A DNA stretch of 64,000 nt from Sphingopyxis italica (GCF_011926545.1 NZ_JAATIT010000001.1:124001-188000), one strand, 5' to 3'; positions 1 through 8,714 are shown, counted from the first letter of the stretch. Notes: generated from the sequence alone by a model not told the origin. A program made the numbers and translations.

Positions 1-1
1 C

Positions 2-145
2 GACCGGACGATCGCGCTGACCTATGACGACACGACGGTCACGCGCGGCCGGCTCAGCCAGCTGGTCGCGATGATCGCGATCAAGCCCGCGTGCCGCGAA
101 ATGGCGCTGCACCCGCTTTTCGGCGGACGATCAGAGCAGGTTTAG
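2..145 (+). CDS. C-terminal end of an unidentified protein (5' truncated by window edge)
   Basis: An open frame enters from the left edge and ends at TAG 143-145, leaving 47 residues that include LTYDDTTVTRGRLSQLV and end in GGRSEQV. Its stop overlaps the stop of the convergent response regulator, as two real genes meeting tail to tail often do. I do not recognise the family from this fragment and assign no function. A chance open frame in GC-rich DNA cannot be fully excluded. Confidence 0.45.
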   Translation, partial: DRTIALTYDDTTVTRGRLSQLVAMIAIKPACREMALHPLFGGRSEQV

Positions 146-748
146 CTCATTCGCGCGTTCGACGATCTTGCGGTTGTGCGGAACGTCGAGTTTGCGCCGC
201 AATTCGGCGATATGGAAGGACACCGTCGGCGGCGCGATCGCCAGCCGATAGGCGATTTCCTTGTTCGTTTCGCCCTGCGCCAGATAGTGAAGAATCGCCA
301 TTTGCCGCGACGACAGCGCGACCGGCGGCTGCTGGAACTTGCCGAGCGCTTCGCCGATGTGCGGCGAGACATAGATTTCGCCGGCCAGCGCCGCGTCGCA
401 GGCGGCGACGATATGGTCGAGCGAGTCCGACTTGCTGACGATCGCGCGCGCGCCGAGCTTCAGCGCCGAATGAATCTCGTTCACATGCGTCTCGCCGGTC
501 AGGATGATGACAGTCATGTCGCGCGAGCCGACGATTTCGGCGAGCACATTGATCCCGCGCACGTCGGGCAGATTGAGGTCGAGGATCACGAGGTCGACGG
601 GCTGCGACTGGACGAAGGCGCCCACCGTCGCGCCGCGATCGAGCGCGCCGACGACCGTATAGCGGTCGAGCGAGCCGAACAGGAACCGCAACCCGCTCTG
701 CGTGATGCGGTGATCGTCGACGATCAGGATATTATGCTTCGCCACCAT
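131..748 (-). CDS. NarL/FixJ-family response regulator (receiver + LuxR HTH)
   Basis: This is a 205-residue two-component response regulator. Residues 1-120 form a receiver domain with the acidic pair D11-D12, the phospho-acceptor D57 in VILDLNLPD, the switch T84 and the conserved K106. Residues 145-187 form a LuxR-type helix-turn-helix (SSRQMAILHYLAQGETNKEI...TVSFHI). It should bind DNA as a dimer once phosphorylated. The frame stays open 50 codons further upstream, but that extension has no family similarity. The ATG at 748 begins exactly at the receiver domain and has GGAGG about 12 bases upstream. No cognate histidine kinase is visible in the window. It lies downstream of the four-gene envelope operon in the same direction, across a 146-base gap, so it may have its own promoter. 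Confidence 0.9.
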   Translation of the reverse strand: MVAKHNILIVDDHRITQSGLRFLFGSLDRYTVVGALDRGATVGAFVQSQPVDLVILDLNLPDVRGINVLAEIVGSRDMTVIILTGETHVNEIHSALKLGARAIVSKSDSLDHIVAACDAALAGEIYVSPHIGEALGKFQQPPVALSSRQMAILHYLAQGETNKEIAYRLAIAPPTVSFHIAELRRKLDVPHNRKIVERANELNLL

Positions 749-894
749 GCCCACGCCCCGCCTCCCCGATGCGGGGTGATCGGCAGATTTTGCGGCCGCC
801 GCAACCCGAATAATATTGGGGGTGCCGACGGAGTTGCGGACGATCCGTCCAGCGAAGGGACAGCGGCTAGCTTGCTCCGGCCCTCCAGGATCGA

Positions 895-1788
895 TCACAG
901 ACCTGGCCGGCGTCTATCGGCCTCGCGCAGACGCGCTTTCGCCGCTTCGTCTTCCTGCGCGGCGATCTTGTTCGAAAGGGTAACCGCAGCGTCATAGGCC
1001 AGCTTCAAATCGATCGCGCCGACGCGCAGTTCGGTCAGCACGCCGTCCTGGTTCCAGAAGAGCGCGGCGTGGATCACGCGGCCGCAACCGGCGCGGCGGC
1101 CCGCCTGCCAGTGACGTTTGGTCAGCGAACTTTCGAGCGTGACCCCATTATATAGGCCGACATCGGGGCCGCCCAGTCCGACGAAGCTGTTGTCGAGCGC
1201 CCCGAAGCAGGTTTCGCTCAGTTTTCGGTCCATCGGCGCGCCGGCGTCGGTCCAGTACCAGATCATCGTGCCGCTCGATGTTCGCTGTCCCGCGGGAACG
1301 CCGCGGATGAAATTGGCGGTGCTCAGCCCCTTGTGGACCTGGGGCTCGCCATATTTGTCCACCAGCGCCTCGATCGTATTGGCGACCGACGGCGCCTCGG
1401 CAAGGCGGTAGGTCCGGCTATGACCGATGCCCCACACGCGCTCGCGCCCCGGATCGGGCAGGAAACTGACCGACAGAATCCGGCGCCCGATCCGATTGCC
1501 ACCGGTATAGGAAGGCGGATCGCCCATAATCTCCGACCGGAGGGCGGACACGAAGACCATGTCGTCGCGGTTGTTGAAGCGGACCTTGTCGATGAAGAAA
1601 TCCCGGCCGCCGCGGTGGATATTCGGCATGCCGGTCGCGCCGATCGCCGCCGTCGCCTCGGCTGGTGACATGCCGATCCGGACGCCGTTGATGTCGATGA
1701 CCTGCGGCGGTTTGCCGGCGGGCTGAGCCAGCGCCGCGGCCGCGAAGCCGATCGACGCCGCGAACAGGAAGGGGATGCCGGTCTTCAT
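895..1788 (-). CDS. Secreted protein of unknown function, last gene of envelope operon
   Basis: The 297-residue product begins with a signal peptide (MKTGIPFLFAASIGFAAAALA, cleavage likely after ALA-Q), so it is probably periplasmic. No family is recognised. It begins with a motif like VRIGMSPAEATAAI, as seen in proteins carrying a short regulatory repeat, and has paired Cys residues near residues 190 and 235. The last 35 residues are charged and helical (KIAAQEDEAAKARLREADRR). The ATG at 1788 is chosen because it overlaps the stop of the preceding gene as ATGA and starts the signal peptide. The longer frame beginning at 1842 lies inside the upstream gene. It belongs to the operon running from 4707. 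Confidence 0.8.
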   Translation of the reverse strand: MKTGIPFLFAASIGFAAAALAQPAGKPPQVIDINGVRIGMSPAEATAAIGATGMPNIHRGGRDFFIDKVRFNNRDDMVFVSALRSEIMGDPPSYTGGNRIGRRILSVSFLPDPGRERVWGIGHSRTYRLAEAPSVANTIEALVDKYGEPQVHKGLSTANFIRGVPAGQRTSSGTMIWYWTDAGAPMDRKLSETCFGALDNSFVGLGGPDVGLYNGVTLESSLTKRHWQAGRRAGCGRVIHAALFWNQDGVLTELRVGAIDLKLAYDAAVTLSNKIAAQEDEAAKARLREADRRRPGL

Positions 1789-3122
1789 CGCCCCGCCCCC
1801 TTGTAGAAGCGCGCTTTCGCCGGAAGCCGCGCGGCGGGGCACCAGGTCCAGTCTTCGCTGTAGGTTTCGACCGCGAAAGACCGCGGCCCGGTGACGCTAT
1901 AGTTGGTCGTCCCCGTGGTCGGCCGCCCGTCCTCGTCGGAACATATCACGGTCTGCTGGAAGTTTCGGCCATCGACCATCTTGAGGCTGGCGAACTTGCA
2001 GCTGCTGTAGGGCGACTCGAGGCGATCCTCGGCGAGATAGAGCGTCCCGTTGCCGAAGGGTTTGGCGCAGCTGCCGATACGCATATCGACATAATAGCCG
2101 ACGGGCAGCGGCACGACGCCCGACTGGCCGGATGTTGCAGCCCGCGAAGCGCCGGCCGCCTGCGGACATTGCTTTTCGAGCGAGCGGATCGCCGCGGTCG
2201 ACCCGGCGAGCGACAAATAGGTGACTTCCCGCCATTCGTCGCCGCCGTCGGTGCTGGCATAGACGGCGAGGTCGGTGTCGGCGCCGGTCAGCAGCGCCTT
2301 CGTCGCCGGGTCGAGCGGGCCGCTGAAATCGGGCTTGCCCGGCTCGAGCATCAGTGGCTGCGTCGTTTCGGTAAATTCCGCATGGCTTCTGAACCCGATC
2401 AGGAGCGGCCGGCCGGCGGGCGGCAGACGCAGCGCCTTCGTCGGCACGACGCTCATATAGAGGCCGCCGCCCGGCTGGCAGCGCAGCCCGAGCGCCGCGA
2501 ATTGAGGATGTCCCGTCACCGCCGCGACAGCGCCGGCGCCGCTGCCGCCGAACTGCCAGCGCGCGTCATGCCCCGGTGACGGCGGCAGCGCCGGCTCGCC
2601 GCCGTCGGTGCCGATATCCTCCGCCGTCCCGCGCCGCCGCCCGGCGAGCGCCCATTTGCGCCCGTCCCAACGCAGCACCTCGAGGCACATGTCGGCGCCG
2701 ACGCTGCCGCAGACCGTACCATGCACCGAAAGGCCGAGCCCGGTGCGACCGCCGTCGAGCTTCACGGCTTCCCAGCCACGGACATTGTTGCTGAAGATTT
2801 CGGTGAGACCGCCGCGTCCCGACCCGAGGATGGTGATCATGCAGCCCGCGGTGCCGCACCACGCCGAATAGCCTTGATTGGAGCAGTGCGCCGCGCCATA
2901 TTCGACGACCCAATCGGGCTTGCCGTCGCCGGTCACCTCGGTCTCGACCGCGAAATTGGCGCGATCGGGGACAAACTTCCCGCCGCCCGCGCGGCATTCG
3001 GCCTTGAACTCGTCATAGAGAGTCTGCACCTCGCGCGGCCAGACTTTGGGCTGCGGCTGCGACTGGACGAGCGCGGCGACCGGCAGCAGCGCCGACGCGA
3101 GTGTGAACAGCGAACGGATCAT
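1785..3122 (-). CDS. Secreted protein with FG-GAP-like motif, third gene of envelope operon
   Basis: The 445-residue product has an N-terminal signal peptide (MIRSLFTLASALLPVAALVQS). Residues 25-180 hold an Asp/Gly motif (VTGDGKPDWVVEYG) and the string LRWDGRKWALAGRR. Both have counterparts in the neighbouring lipoprotein, so the two proteins look distantly paralogous. The middle part resembles an invasion-associated/periplasmic beta domain (MSVVPTKALRLPPAGRPLLIGF), and the C-terminal part (VGYYVDMRIGSCAKPFGNGTLYL) looks like a separate small domain. Function is unknown, and an envelope location is inferred from the signal peptide. The start at 3122 forms an ATGA overlap with the upstream stop, and the stop overlaps the next start in the same way, so translation is probably coupled. 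Confidence 0.8.
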   Translation of the reverse strand: MIRSLFTLASALLPVAALVQSQPQPKVWPREVQTLYDEFKAECRAGGGKFVPDRANFAVETEVTGDGKPDWVVEYGAAHCSNQGYSAWCGTAGCMITILGSGRGGLTEIFSNNVRGWEAVKLDGGRTGLGLSVHGTVCGSVGADMCLEVLRWDGRKWALAGRRRGTAEDIGTDGGEPALPPSPGHDARWQFGGSGAGAVAAVTGHPQFAALGLRCQPGGGLYMSVVPTKALRLPPAGRPLLIGFRSHAEFTETTQPLMLEPGKPDFSGPLDPATKALLTGADTDLAVYASTDGGDEWREVTYLSLAGSTAAIRSLEKQCPQAAGASRAATSGQSGVVPLPVGYYVDMRIGSCAKPFGNGTLYLAEDRLESPYSSCKFASLKMVDGRNFQQTVICSDEDGRPTTGTTNYSVTGPRSFAVETYSEDWTWCPAARLPAKARFYKGAGR

Positions 3123-4060
3123 GAATAATCCTCCGGCGAAACTTCCCACGGCTTCCAGCTCTGTGCGGACGAGCACCAGGTGTAGCCGCCGCTCCACCAA
3201 TTGCCCTCCACCACGATGATGAACTTGGGATCGTTCATGTCGATGACCTGCCGCTCATGCTCCCCGGCGGTCTGATAACGCCCGTCACCGAGCGCCTTGA
3301 ACGGCGTGACGCTGTAATAATCCTGCGGGCCAAGCATCGCCTTGCCGTCGAAGATGAAATCGGGATCGCCCTGCCCGCGTCCGAGCGCATCGCATGCAGC
3401 GTGGTTGCGCGCCCAGAGGCCGGTCGCCATCGGCAGACCGCCCTTGCGCACCTGTACCTTTGGAGCAAGTTCGCAGATCCGCCCTTCGAGCGAGCGCCCG
3501 CCATAAGCATATTTGCGGCCGTCCCAGCGCAGGAAAGGGAAACAGTCGGATCCCGCCCCGCCGATCTCGATGTCGGGCCATGCGATGCCCTTGCGCCGAT
3601 GGAAGGCGGGAATTCCCATGCTGTCGGCGATCAGCTTCCAGCCCGATCCCGATTTGGCGAGCAGCTTGAACGAGAGGCCGGTATTGCCGAAGCAATAGCT
3701 GCTGCCGCCGCTGATCACCGCCTCGGCGGTGCCGTCGCCGTTGAGGTCGCGCATCTCCGCGCTTTCAAGGCCGTACCAGCTGTCCTTCGGCACTGGTTTG
3801 ATGTCGGCTTCGCAGCTCGCCATCCAAAACCCGCCGCGCTGCCGATAGCCCGCGGCGCGAAGCGCGCCCTCGCGGTCCTGTTCGATCGATCCGTCCTTGG
3901 GGAGTGAGGTATCGGGGACGACCGCGCCAGCCTTTTCCGGCCCGGCCGTCCCCGCCCCGCCCCCCGAAGGCGCTTCGCCGCCGCCGCAGGCCGCGAGGAG
4001 CAGCGCGGGCAGCAGGGCATGATGTTTCCAGTTCCGACGCATCCCTATGCCCCCGTTCAT
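3119..4060 (-). CDS. Predicted lipoprotein with DxNGDG motif, second gene of envelope operon
   Basis: The 313-residue product has a lipoprotein signal with lipobox LAAC (C25) followed by a Gly/Ser/Ala-rich linker, so it is probably lipid-anchored in the envelope. A core near residues 100-200 contains RDLNGDGTAEAVISGG, similar to an FG-GAP/calcium-type repeat, and FLRWDGRKYAYGGRSL. The latter matches a motif in the next gene. Six or more Cys residues follow, suggesting disulfides. Two starts are possible (4060 and 4042). The first is chosen because it makes the ATGA overlap with the preceding gene. No named family is recognised. Confidence 0.8.
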   Translation of the reverse strand: MNGGIGMRRNWKHHALLPALLLAACGGGEAPSGGGAGTAGPEKAGAVVPDTSLPKDGSIEQDREGALRAAGYRQRGGFWMASCEADIKPVPKDSWYGLESAEMRDLNGDGTAEAVISGGSSYCFGNTGLSFKLLAKSGSGWKLIADSMGIPAFHRRKGIAWPDIEIGGAGSDCFPFLRWDGRKYAYGGRSLEGRICELAPKVQVRKGGLPMATGLWARNHAACDALGRGQGDPDFIFDGKAMLGPQDYYSVTPFKALGDGRYQTAGEHERQVIDMNDPKFIIVVEGNWWSGGYTWCSSAQSWKPWEVSPEDYS

Positions 4061-4707
4061 GCGGCTTCGCTTTCGTTCGCGCCGCGGGTCCGGCCGTGCT
4101 CGGCCTTGGCTTCGGCGACGAGTTCGTCGACGCGCTGGCGCACGGCGGCCTTCAACCGCCGATATTCGCCGTTCTTCTGGCTATAGGCGTAGAGCGCCCA
4201 ACCGAAGGCGCCCAAGGCGAAGAACCACCATAGATCGAGCATCACGACCGCCCCCAATATGGCGCCGATGATCGGGGCGAACAGCATCATCTTGCGCGAC
4301 GGGCGCTTGGTGAGCGGCCATTCGAGCCGATTGTCCGGCGCAAAGGTCGAACCCATATTATGGTTGTGATAGGCGACATTATAGCCCCAGCCGGGGCGCG
4401 AACCGATGCGGACGACGGTGACCCGCTGCCCCTCGCGCGCGGCGAAGCCGCCGCCCTTGATCGTCACTTCATCCTCGTCGTCGTCAGCATATTCGAGGAA
4501 AAAGCGCATCACTTCGGTGTTCGTCGACGACACCGTTACCCGGGGCGCCGATATGTGGCCCGTTCCGTTGTGGACATAGCCGCCGCCGCCGCTGCTCGAC
4601 GAACTCACATGCGTTTCGGACCAGTTGCCGACGCCGCGGACAATGCCGGTGCGGAAAAAGCCGTGTATGTCCTCGGCGCGCCGGATCGGCTGCTCGTTAT
4701 TGCTCAT
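4057..4707 (-). CDS. Membrane protein of unknown function, first gene of envelope operon
   Basis: The 216-residue product has a soluble N-terminal half with a low-complexity Ser/Gly stretch (residues 35-43) and an acidic stretch (ADDDEDE, 74-80). Two adjacent membrane segments follow at about residues 140-158 and 160-176, then a charged helical tail (RRLKAAVRQRVDELVAEAKAEH) that could form a coiled coil. Two ATG codons stand in tandem at 4710 and 4707. The second has GGGGAGG at a better distance (5 bases) and is preferred. The gene faces the DNA-binding kinase gene across about 110 bases and heads four genes joined by ATGA overlaps. No family is recognised. Confidence 0.8.
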   Translation of the reverse strand: MSNNEQPIRRAEDIHGFFRTGIVRGVGNWSETHVSSSSSGGGGYVHNGTGHISAPRVTVSSTNTEVMRFFLEYADDDEDEVTIKGGGFAAREGQRVTVVRIGSRPGWGYNVAYHNHNMGSTFAPDNRLEWPLTKRPSRKMMLFAPIIGAILGAVVMLDLWWFFALGAFGWALYAYSQKNGEYRRLKAAVRQRVDELVAEAKAEHGRTRGANESEAA

Positions 4708-4774
4708 CATAACCTCCCCGAAATGCAATCATGGGGAATTGCTCGCACATCCTTGAATTCGCGTCCTGATCCTG

Positions 4775-4793
4775 TTCTAAAGCTTTTCTAAAG
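4775..4793. promoter_or_regulatory. Direct repeat TTCTAAAG x2, candidate operator of the HTH-kinase
   Basis: TTCTAAAG occurs at 4775-4782 and again at 4786-4793, an 11-base period that is about one helical turn. It lies in the short divergent gap between the envelope operon and the OmpR-type winged-helix kinase. Winged helices of the OmpR class commonly bind tandem direct repeats with 10-11 base spacing, so this is a plausible autoregulatory site. The assignment is inference. Confidence 0.4.
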
Positions 4794-4817
4794 AATGGTC
4801 GGGGGGCTGTGATTTCT

Positions 4818-7547
4818 ATGTCGGGAACCCATTCGTCGCGGCGGAGGCGCCGGCTGTGGCATTTCGCCAACGCCGATTTCGACGAGGCGAGCTGGGCGCT
4901 GCGCGTCGACGGGCACGCCGTCGCGCTCGAAGGCAAGCCGCTCGAAGTGCTGCACGAACTGCTGCTGCGCGCGGGCGAGGTCGTCACCAAGGACGAGATA
5001 CTCGATGCCGTCTGGCCGGGCCTCACCGTCGTCGAAGGATCGCTCGCAACCGCCATATCGAAATTGCGCAAGGCGCTGGGCGGCGAAGCCGATGCGATCA
5101 TCGCGACCGTACCGCGCGTCGGATACCGGCTGGTCGCGCCCGTCGCGGTCAATAGCATCGACACCCCGCTCGCGCCGCGCTTCGCCTTTGCGCCGGGCGA
5201 CAGCGTGCCCGGCCGCAAGCTGTGGCAGCTCGACCGCCCGCTCGGCGACACCGGCAGCGAGGATGTCTGGTGCGCGCGGCAGGCGAAAACCGGCGAGGCG
5301 CGCGTCTTCAAATTCGCCGACGCGCCCGACCGGCTGCGCAGCCTGAAGCGCGAGGCGGCGCTGTCGCGCCTGCTGTTCGCCGGGCTGGGCAAGTCGGCGC
5401 CGATCCCGGCGCTCCACGAATGGAATTTCGACACCGCGCCCTTTTTCCTCGAATATGCGTGGGGCGGCGACGACCTGCTGGCGTGGGCGGAAGCGGCGGG
5501 CGGCCTATCCGCGATCGCGCCCGAGCAGCGGCTGGCGGTCGCCGCGATGATCGCGCGCGCGCTCGCCGCGGTGCATGGCATGGGCGTCCTGCACAAGGAT
5601 CTGAAGCCCGCGAACATATTGATCGAGCGGGTCGATGACGAGCCGGTGGTGCGGCTGGTCGACTTCGGCAGCGGGCGGCTGCTCGACGACGCGGTCCTCG
5701 CGAATTACCACATCACCGATCCGGGATCGCTCGACGCCGACCTTGGCAAGGACGAACCGCGATCGGGAACGCTGGCGTATCGCGCGCCCGAACTCGCGGG
5801 CGAAGCCGTGCCCACGGTGAAGAGCGACATCTATGCCCTCGGGCTCATCGTCTATCAGCTCGTCATCGGCGATTTCTCGGCAGCGCTGGCGCCGGGTTGG
5901 GAAGCGCGCGTCGCCGACCCGTTGCTGCGCGATGACATTGCGCGCGCTGCGGCGGGCGTGCCCGCCGAGCGGCTCGCGAGCGCCGAAGAACTGGCCGAGC
6001 GGCTCGATCGCCTGCCGCAACGCCGCGCCGAAGCCGAGGCCGAGGCCGAACGGTCGGCGCGGCTCGCCGAACAGCAAAGACTGGACGAGCAGCGCGCCGC
6101 GCGGCGCCCGTGGGTTCGCGCCGCCTTCGCCAGCCTGACGGTTGGGCTGCTGACCGCGTCGGCGCTCGCCGCCTATGCCTGGCATCAGCGCAACGAAGCG
6201 GTCGCGGCGCGCGAACTGGCCGAAACCAGCTACGCCTTCATCGCCGAGGATGTGCTCGGTAGCCCCGATCCGGCGAAATCGAGCGCCGACGAGACGGTGA
6301 TCGACGCGATCAAGCGCGCGAGCCAGCAGATCGACCAGCGTTTTGCCGGGGCGCCGCATGTCGCCGCGCGGCTCCATCTCGCGGTCGCGCGCGCGTTTCA
6401 CCAACGGTCCGATTTCGATACCGCGCGCGCCGAATATACGCGCGCCGACGCGCTGTTCAGCAACGCGGGCGAGGCGTCGGGCGACGATGCCGTCGTCGGC
6501 CGGCTCGGACGTATCCACATGGAATCGACGTCGGGCCAGCCCGACCGGCTCGAAGTGGCGGGCAAGCTGCTCGCGGCCGAACGCGAGCGGCTGGGCGCAC
6601 GCGGCGAGGCCGGGCGAGTTGGCTTTGCCCTCGCCTCGGCGGAGGGCGCCTATGGCTATATGGCCGACATCGAAGCCGCCGAGCGCGCGTTTCAGCGCGC
6701 GGTGAAGATCGGCGAGGCGCCGGACAGCGGGGTGCCGCCGGGGCAATTGCTCAAGGCGCGCTCGTCGCTCGCACTGACGCTGATGCGGCTCGGCCGCGCC
6801 GACGAGGCCGAACCGATCGCGCGCGCGATCGTGCGCGATTCGACGCGCATCCGCGGCGCCGACCACCCCGACACGCTCGTTACCCGGCAGCATTGGTTGA
6901 ACAGCCTGTCGATGACCGGACGGCACGACGAGGCGCTGAAGGCCAGCGCCCCGCTCCTCGCCGCGATGCAAAAGCGGTTCGGACCCGACCACCGCTTTAC
7001 GCTGGCGCTGCATTCGGCGCGGTTCGAGAGTTTCGCCGCGCTCGGCCAATATGACGCCGCGGCGCGCGAAACCGAGCGCGTCTGGCGGGGCGCGGCGGCG
7101 CTGGCAGGGCCGCAATCACACCAAGCCTTGGTCGGACAGACCGACTATGCCTCCGCGCTGTGCCAGACGGCCCGCCGCAACCAGGCGATGGGAATCGCGA
7201 ACGACGCCCTGTCGACGACCCGTGCCGCCTTTGGCCCCGACTATCCGCTTACGCATGTGGTGCGGTATTTCACCGCCGAATGCCTGATCGCCAACGACCG
7301 CTTCGCCGACGCGCAGGCGTTGCTCCGCGGCCTCGATCGGCAGAAAATGGCGCAATTGCTGGGCAATCCGGATATCGGCGCGGCCATCGACCTGGCGCTC
7401 GCCGAAGCCGCGCTGGGCAGCGGCGACAAAGCCGAAGCGCGGCGGTTGCTCGCGGCCGCGGCGCCGGCGTTCGCGGACGCGAAAGATCCAGCGGCGAAAG
7501 CGCGCGCCAAGAAGCTGGAGGCACAGTTGGCCCGGGGCGGCGGTTGA
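4818..7547 (+). CDS. OmpR-type winged helix / Ser-Thr protein kinase / TM / TPR fusion
   Basis: This 909-residue protein joins four parts. Residues 10-110 match the OmpR/PhoB winged helix (FEASWALRVDG-like start, EVVTKDEILDAVWPG, ISKLRKALG, TVPRVGYRLVAP). Residues 130-400 form a Hanks-type kinase: a lysine in ARVFKF, the catalytic loop HKDLKPANIL from H259, DFGSG from D282, GTLAYRAPE, and SDIYALGLIVYQL. One membrane segment follows at about 431-455 after an Ala/Glu/Arg-rich helix. The remaining 450 residues are helical TPR-like repeats. The order implies a cytoplasmic DNA-binding kinase with a periplasmic repeat sensor. HRD is HKD here, but the catalytic Asp, Asn and Mg-binding Asp are present, so activity is likely. 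ATG 4818 has GGGGGG 11 bases upstream; GTG 4809 is an alternative start. It is divergent from the four-gene envelope operon. Confidence 0.9.
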   Translation: MSGTHSSRRRRRLWHFANADFDEASWALRVDGHAVALEGKPLEVLHELLLRAGEVVTKDEILDAVWPGLTVVEGSLATAISKLRKALGGEADAIIATVPRVGYRLVAPVAVNSIDTPLAPRFAFAPGDSVPGRKLWQLDRPLGDTGSEDVWCARQAKTGEARVFKFADAPDRLRSLKREAALSRLLFAGLGKSAPIPALHEWNFDTAPFFLEYAWGGDDLLAWAEAAGGLSAIAPEQRLAVAAMIARALAAVHGMGVLHKDLKPANILIERVDDEPVVRLVDFGSGRLLDDAVLANYHITDPGSLDADLGKDEPRSGTLAYRAPELAGEAVPTVKSDIYALGLIVYQLVIGDFSAALAPGWEARVADPLLRDDIARAAAGVPAERLASAEELAERLDRLPQRRAEAEAEAERSARLAEQQRLDEQRAARRPWVRAAFASLTVGLLTASALAAYAWHQRNEAVAARELAETSYAFIAEDVLGSPDPAKSSADETVIDAIKRASQQIDQRFAGAPHVAARLHLAVARAFHQRSDFDTARAEYTRADALFSNAGEASGDDAVVGRLGRIHMESTSGQPDRLEVAGKLLAAERERLGARGEAGRVGFALASAEGAYGYMADIEAAERAFQRAVKIGEAPDSGVPPGQLLKARSSLALTLMRLGRADEAEPIARAIVRDSTRIRGADHPDTLVTRQHWLNSLSMTGRHDEALKASAPLLAAMQKRFGPDHRFTLALHSARFESFAALGQYDAAARETERVWRGAAALAGPQSHQALVGQTDYASALCQTARRNQAMGIANDALSTTRAAFGPDYPLTHVVRYFTAECLIANDRFADAQALLRGLDRQKMAQLLGNPDIGAAIDLALAEAALGSGDKAEARRLLAAAAPAFADAKDPAAKARAKKLEAQLARGGG

Positions 7548-7586
7548 TCATCGGACATCGGTCGCTTGGAAAGCGATCGGACGGCC

Positions 7587-7662
7587 TGGCAGGGGCAGTA
7601 GGACTCGAACCTACGACCCTCGGTTTTGGAGACCGATGCTCTACCAACTGAGCTATACCCCT
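7587..7662 (-). tRNA. tRNA-Trp (CCA anticodon)
   Basis: The minus strand folds as a 76-nt cloverleaf: acceptor AGGGGTA/TGCCCCT, D arm GCTCAGTTGGTAGAGC, anticodon stem TCGGT/ACCGA with loop CTCCAAA (anticodon CCA), T arm GTAGG-TTCGAGT-CCTAC. The 3' CCA is encoded. Nothing indicates an integration site next to it. Confidence 0.97.
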
Positions 7663-7754
7663 AGGCCGGAGTGGGCCACTAGCCGGATTGGAGGAGCGGG
7701 GCAAGAGGGATGACGGGTTGCGCGCGCGAGCCGGGCTGATATGCGCAATTTCGC

Positions 7755-8714
7755 ATGAGCGACGCCCCGCCCCCCACCTCGTCCCCCACCCTCCCCCTCC
7801 ACGGCGCCCCGCAGCATTATCTGGGCGGGATCGCGTTGCGGCTGCTGGCGATGGTCAGCCTGTCGCTGATGTTCGTGCTTGTCAAAAAGATCGACGCGGC
7901 GGGCATCCACGTCGTCGAAAGCCTGTTCTGGCGGCAAGCGTTGGTCCTGCCTTTCCTGCTGGCATGGGTGATGGCGACCAGCGGCCTGTCGTCGCTGAAG
8001 ACGCGGCGGATCGGGGCGCACGCGCGGCGGATGCTGATGGGCCTGACCGGCATGGCATGCAATTTCGGCGCGATGATCCTGCTGCCGATGGCCGAGGCGA
8101 CCACGATCAGCCTGTCGGTGCCGATCTTTGCCGTCATCTTCGCCGCCATCCTGCTCGGCGAGGCGACGGGGTGGCAGCGGTGGAGCGCCGTGATCCTCGG
8201 CTTCGTCGGGGTGCTCGTCGTGCTCGACCCGCTTGCAAGCTTCGCGGGCGGATTCGGGGGCACGCACGGCGTCGGTACATTAGTCGCCCTCAGCGGCGCG
8301 ATAATGACCGCGCTCATCACCATTGCCGTGCGCGACTTGGGCCGCACCGAAAATGCCGCGACGATCGTCTTCTGGTTCAGCCTGCTGTCGATGATCCCGC
8401 TCGGCATCGCCCTGCCTTTCGTCATCACCCCGCACAGCGGCCATGAGTGGCTGTTGCTGATCGGGCTCGGCTTCCTCGGCGCGGTGGTCCAGATGTCGCT
8501 GACCGGCGCTTTGCGCCTCGCACCGGTGTCGGTCGTGATCCCGATGGATTATTCGAGCCTGCTCTGGGCGATCGCCGCCGGTTGGTGGTTCTTCGGCACC
8601 CTGCCCGCCGATACGACCTGGGTCGGCGCCCCGCTGATCATCGCGTCGGGGCTGTTCATCGCCTGGCGCGAGCATCGCCGCCATATCGACCGGCCGAAGG
8701 AGGTTGCTGCATGA
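7755..8714 (+). CDS. EamA/DMT-family transporter
   Basis: This is a 319-residue inner-membrane protein with about ten hydrophobic segments arranged as two repeated five-helix halves, the drug/metabolite transporter layout. Typical features are LLPMAEATTISLSVPIFAVIFAAILLGE in the first half (the conserved Glu at the helix end) and the matching APVSVVIPMDYSSLLWAIAAG segment in the second. The substrate is unknown; relatives export amino acids, nucleobases or drugs. A proline-rich 20-residue head precedes the first helix. No clear ribosome site is seen before ATG 7755. The stop overlaps the start of the glutathione S-transferase gene as ATGA, so the two are co-transcribed. Confidence 0.9.
   Translation: MSDAPPPTSSPTLPLHGAPQHYLGGIALRLLAMVSLSLMFVLVKKIDAAGIHVVESLFWRQALVLPFLLAWVMATSGLSSLKTRRIGAHARRMLMGLTGMACNFGAMILLPMAEATTISLSVPIFAVIFAAILLGEATGWQRWSAVILGFVGVLVVLDPLASFAGGFGGTHGVGTLVALSGAIMTALITIAVRDLGRTENAATIVFWFSLLSMIPLGIALPFVITPHSGHEWLLLIGLGFLGAVVQMSLTGALRLAPVSVVIPMDYSSLLWAIAAGWWFFGTLPADTTWVGAPLIIASGLFIAWREHRRHIDRPKEVAA

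Noticed and set aside
749..898. N-terminal extension of the response regulator (50 extra residues)
   Set aside because: The extra part is low in family similarity, and the receiver domain starts exactly at ATG 748, which has its own ribosome site.
7587..7662. tRNA-Trp as an attachment site of a genomic island
   Set aside because: No integrase, direct repeat of the tRNA end or composition shift is seen on either side.
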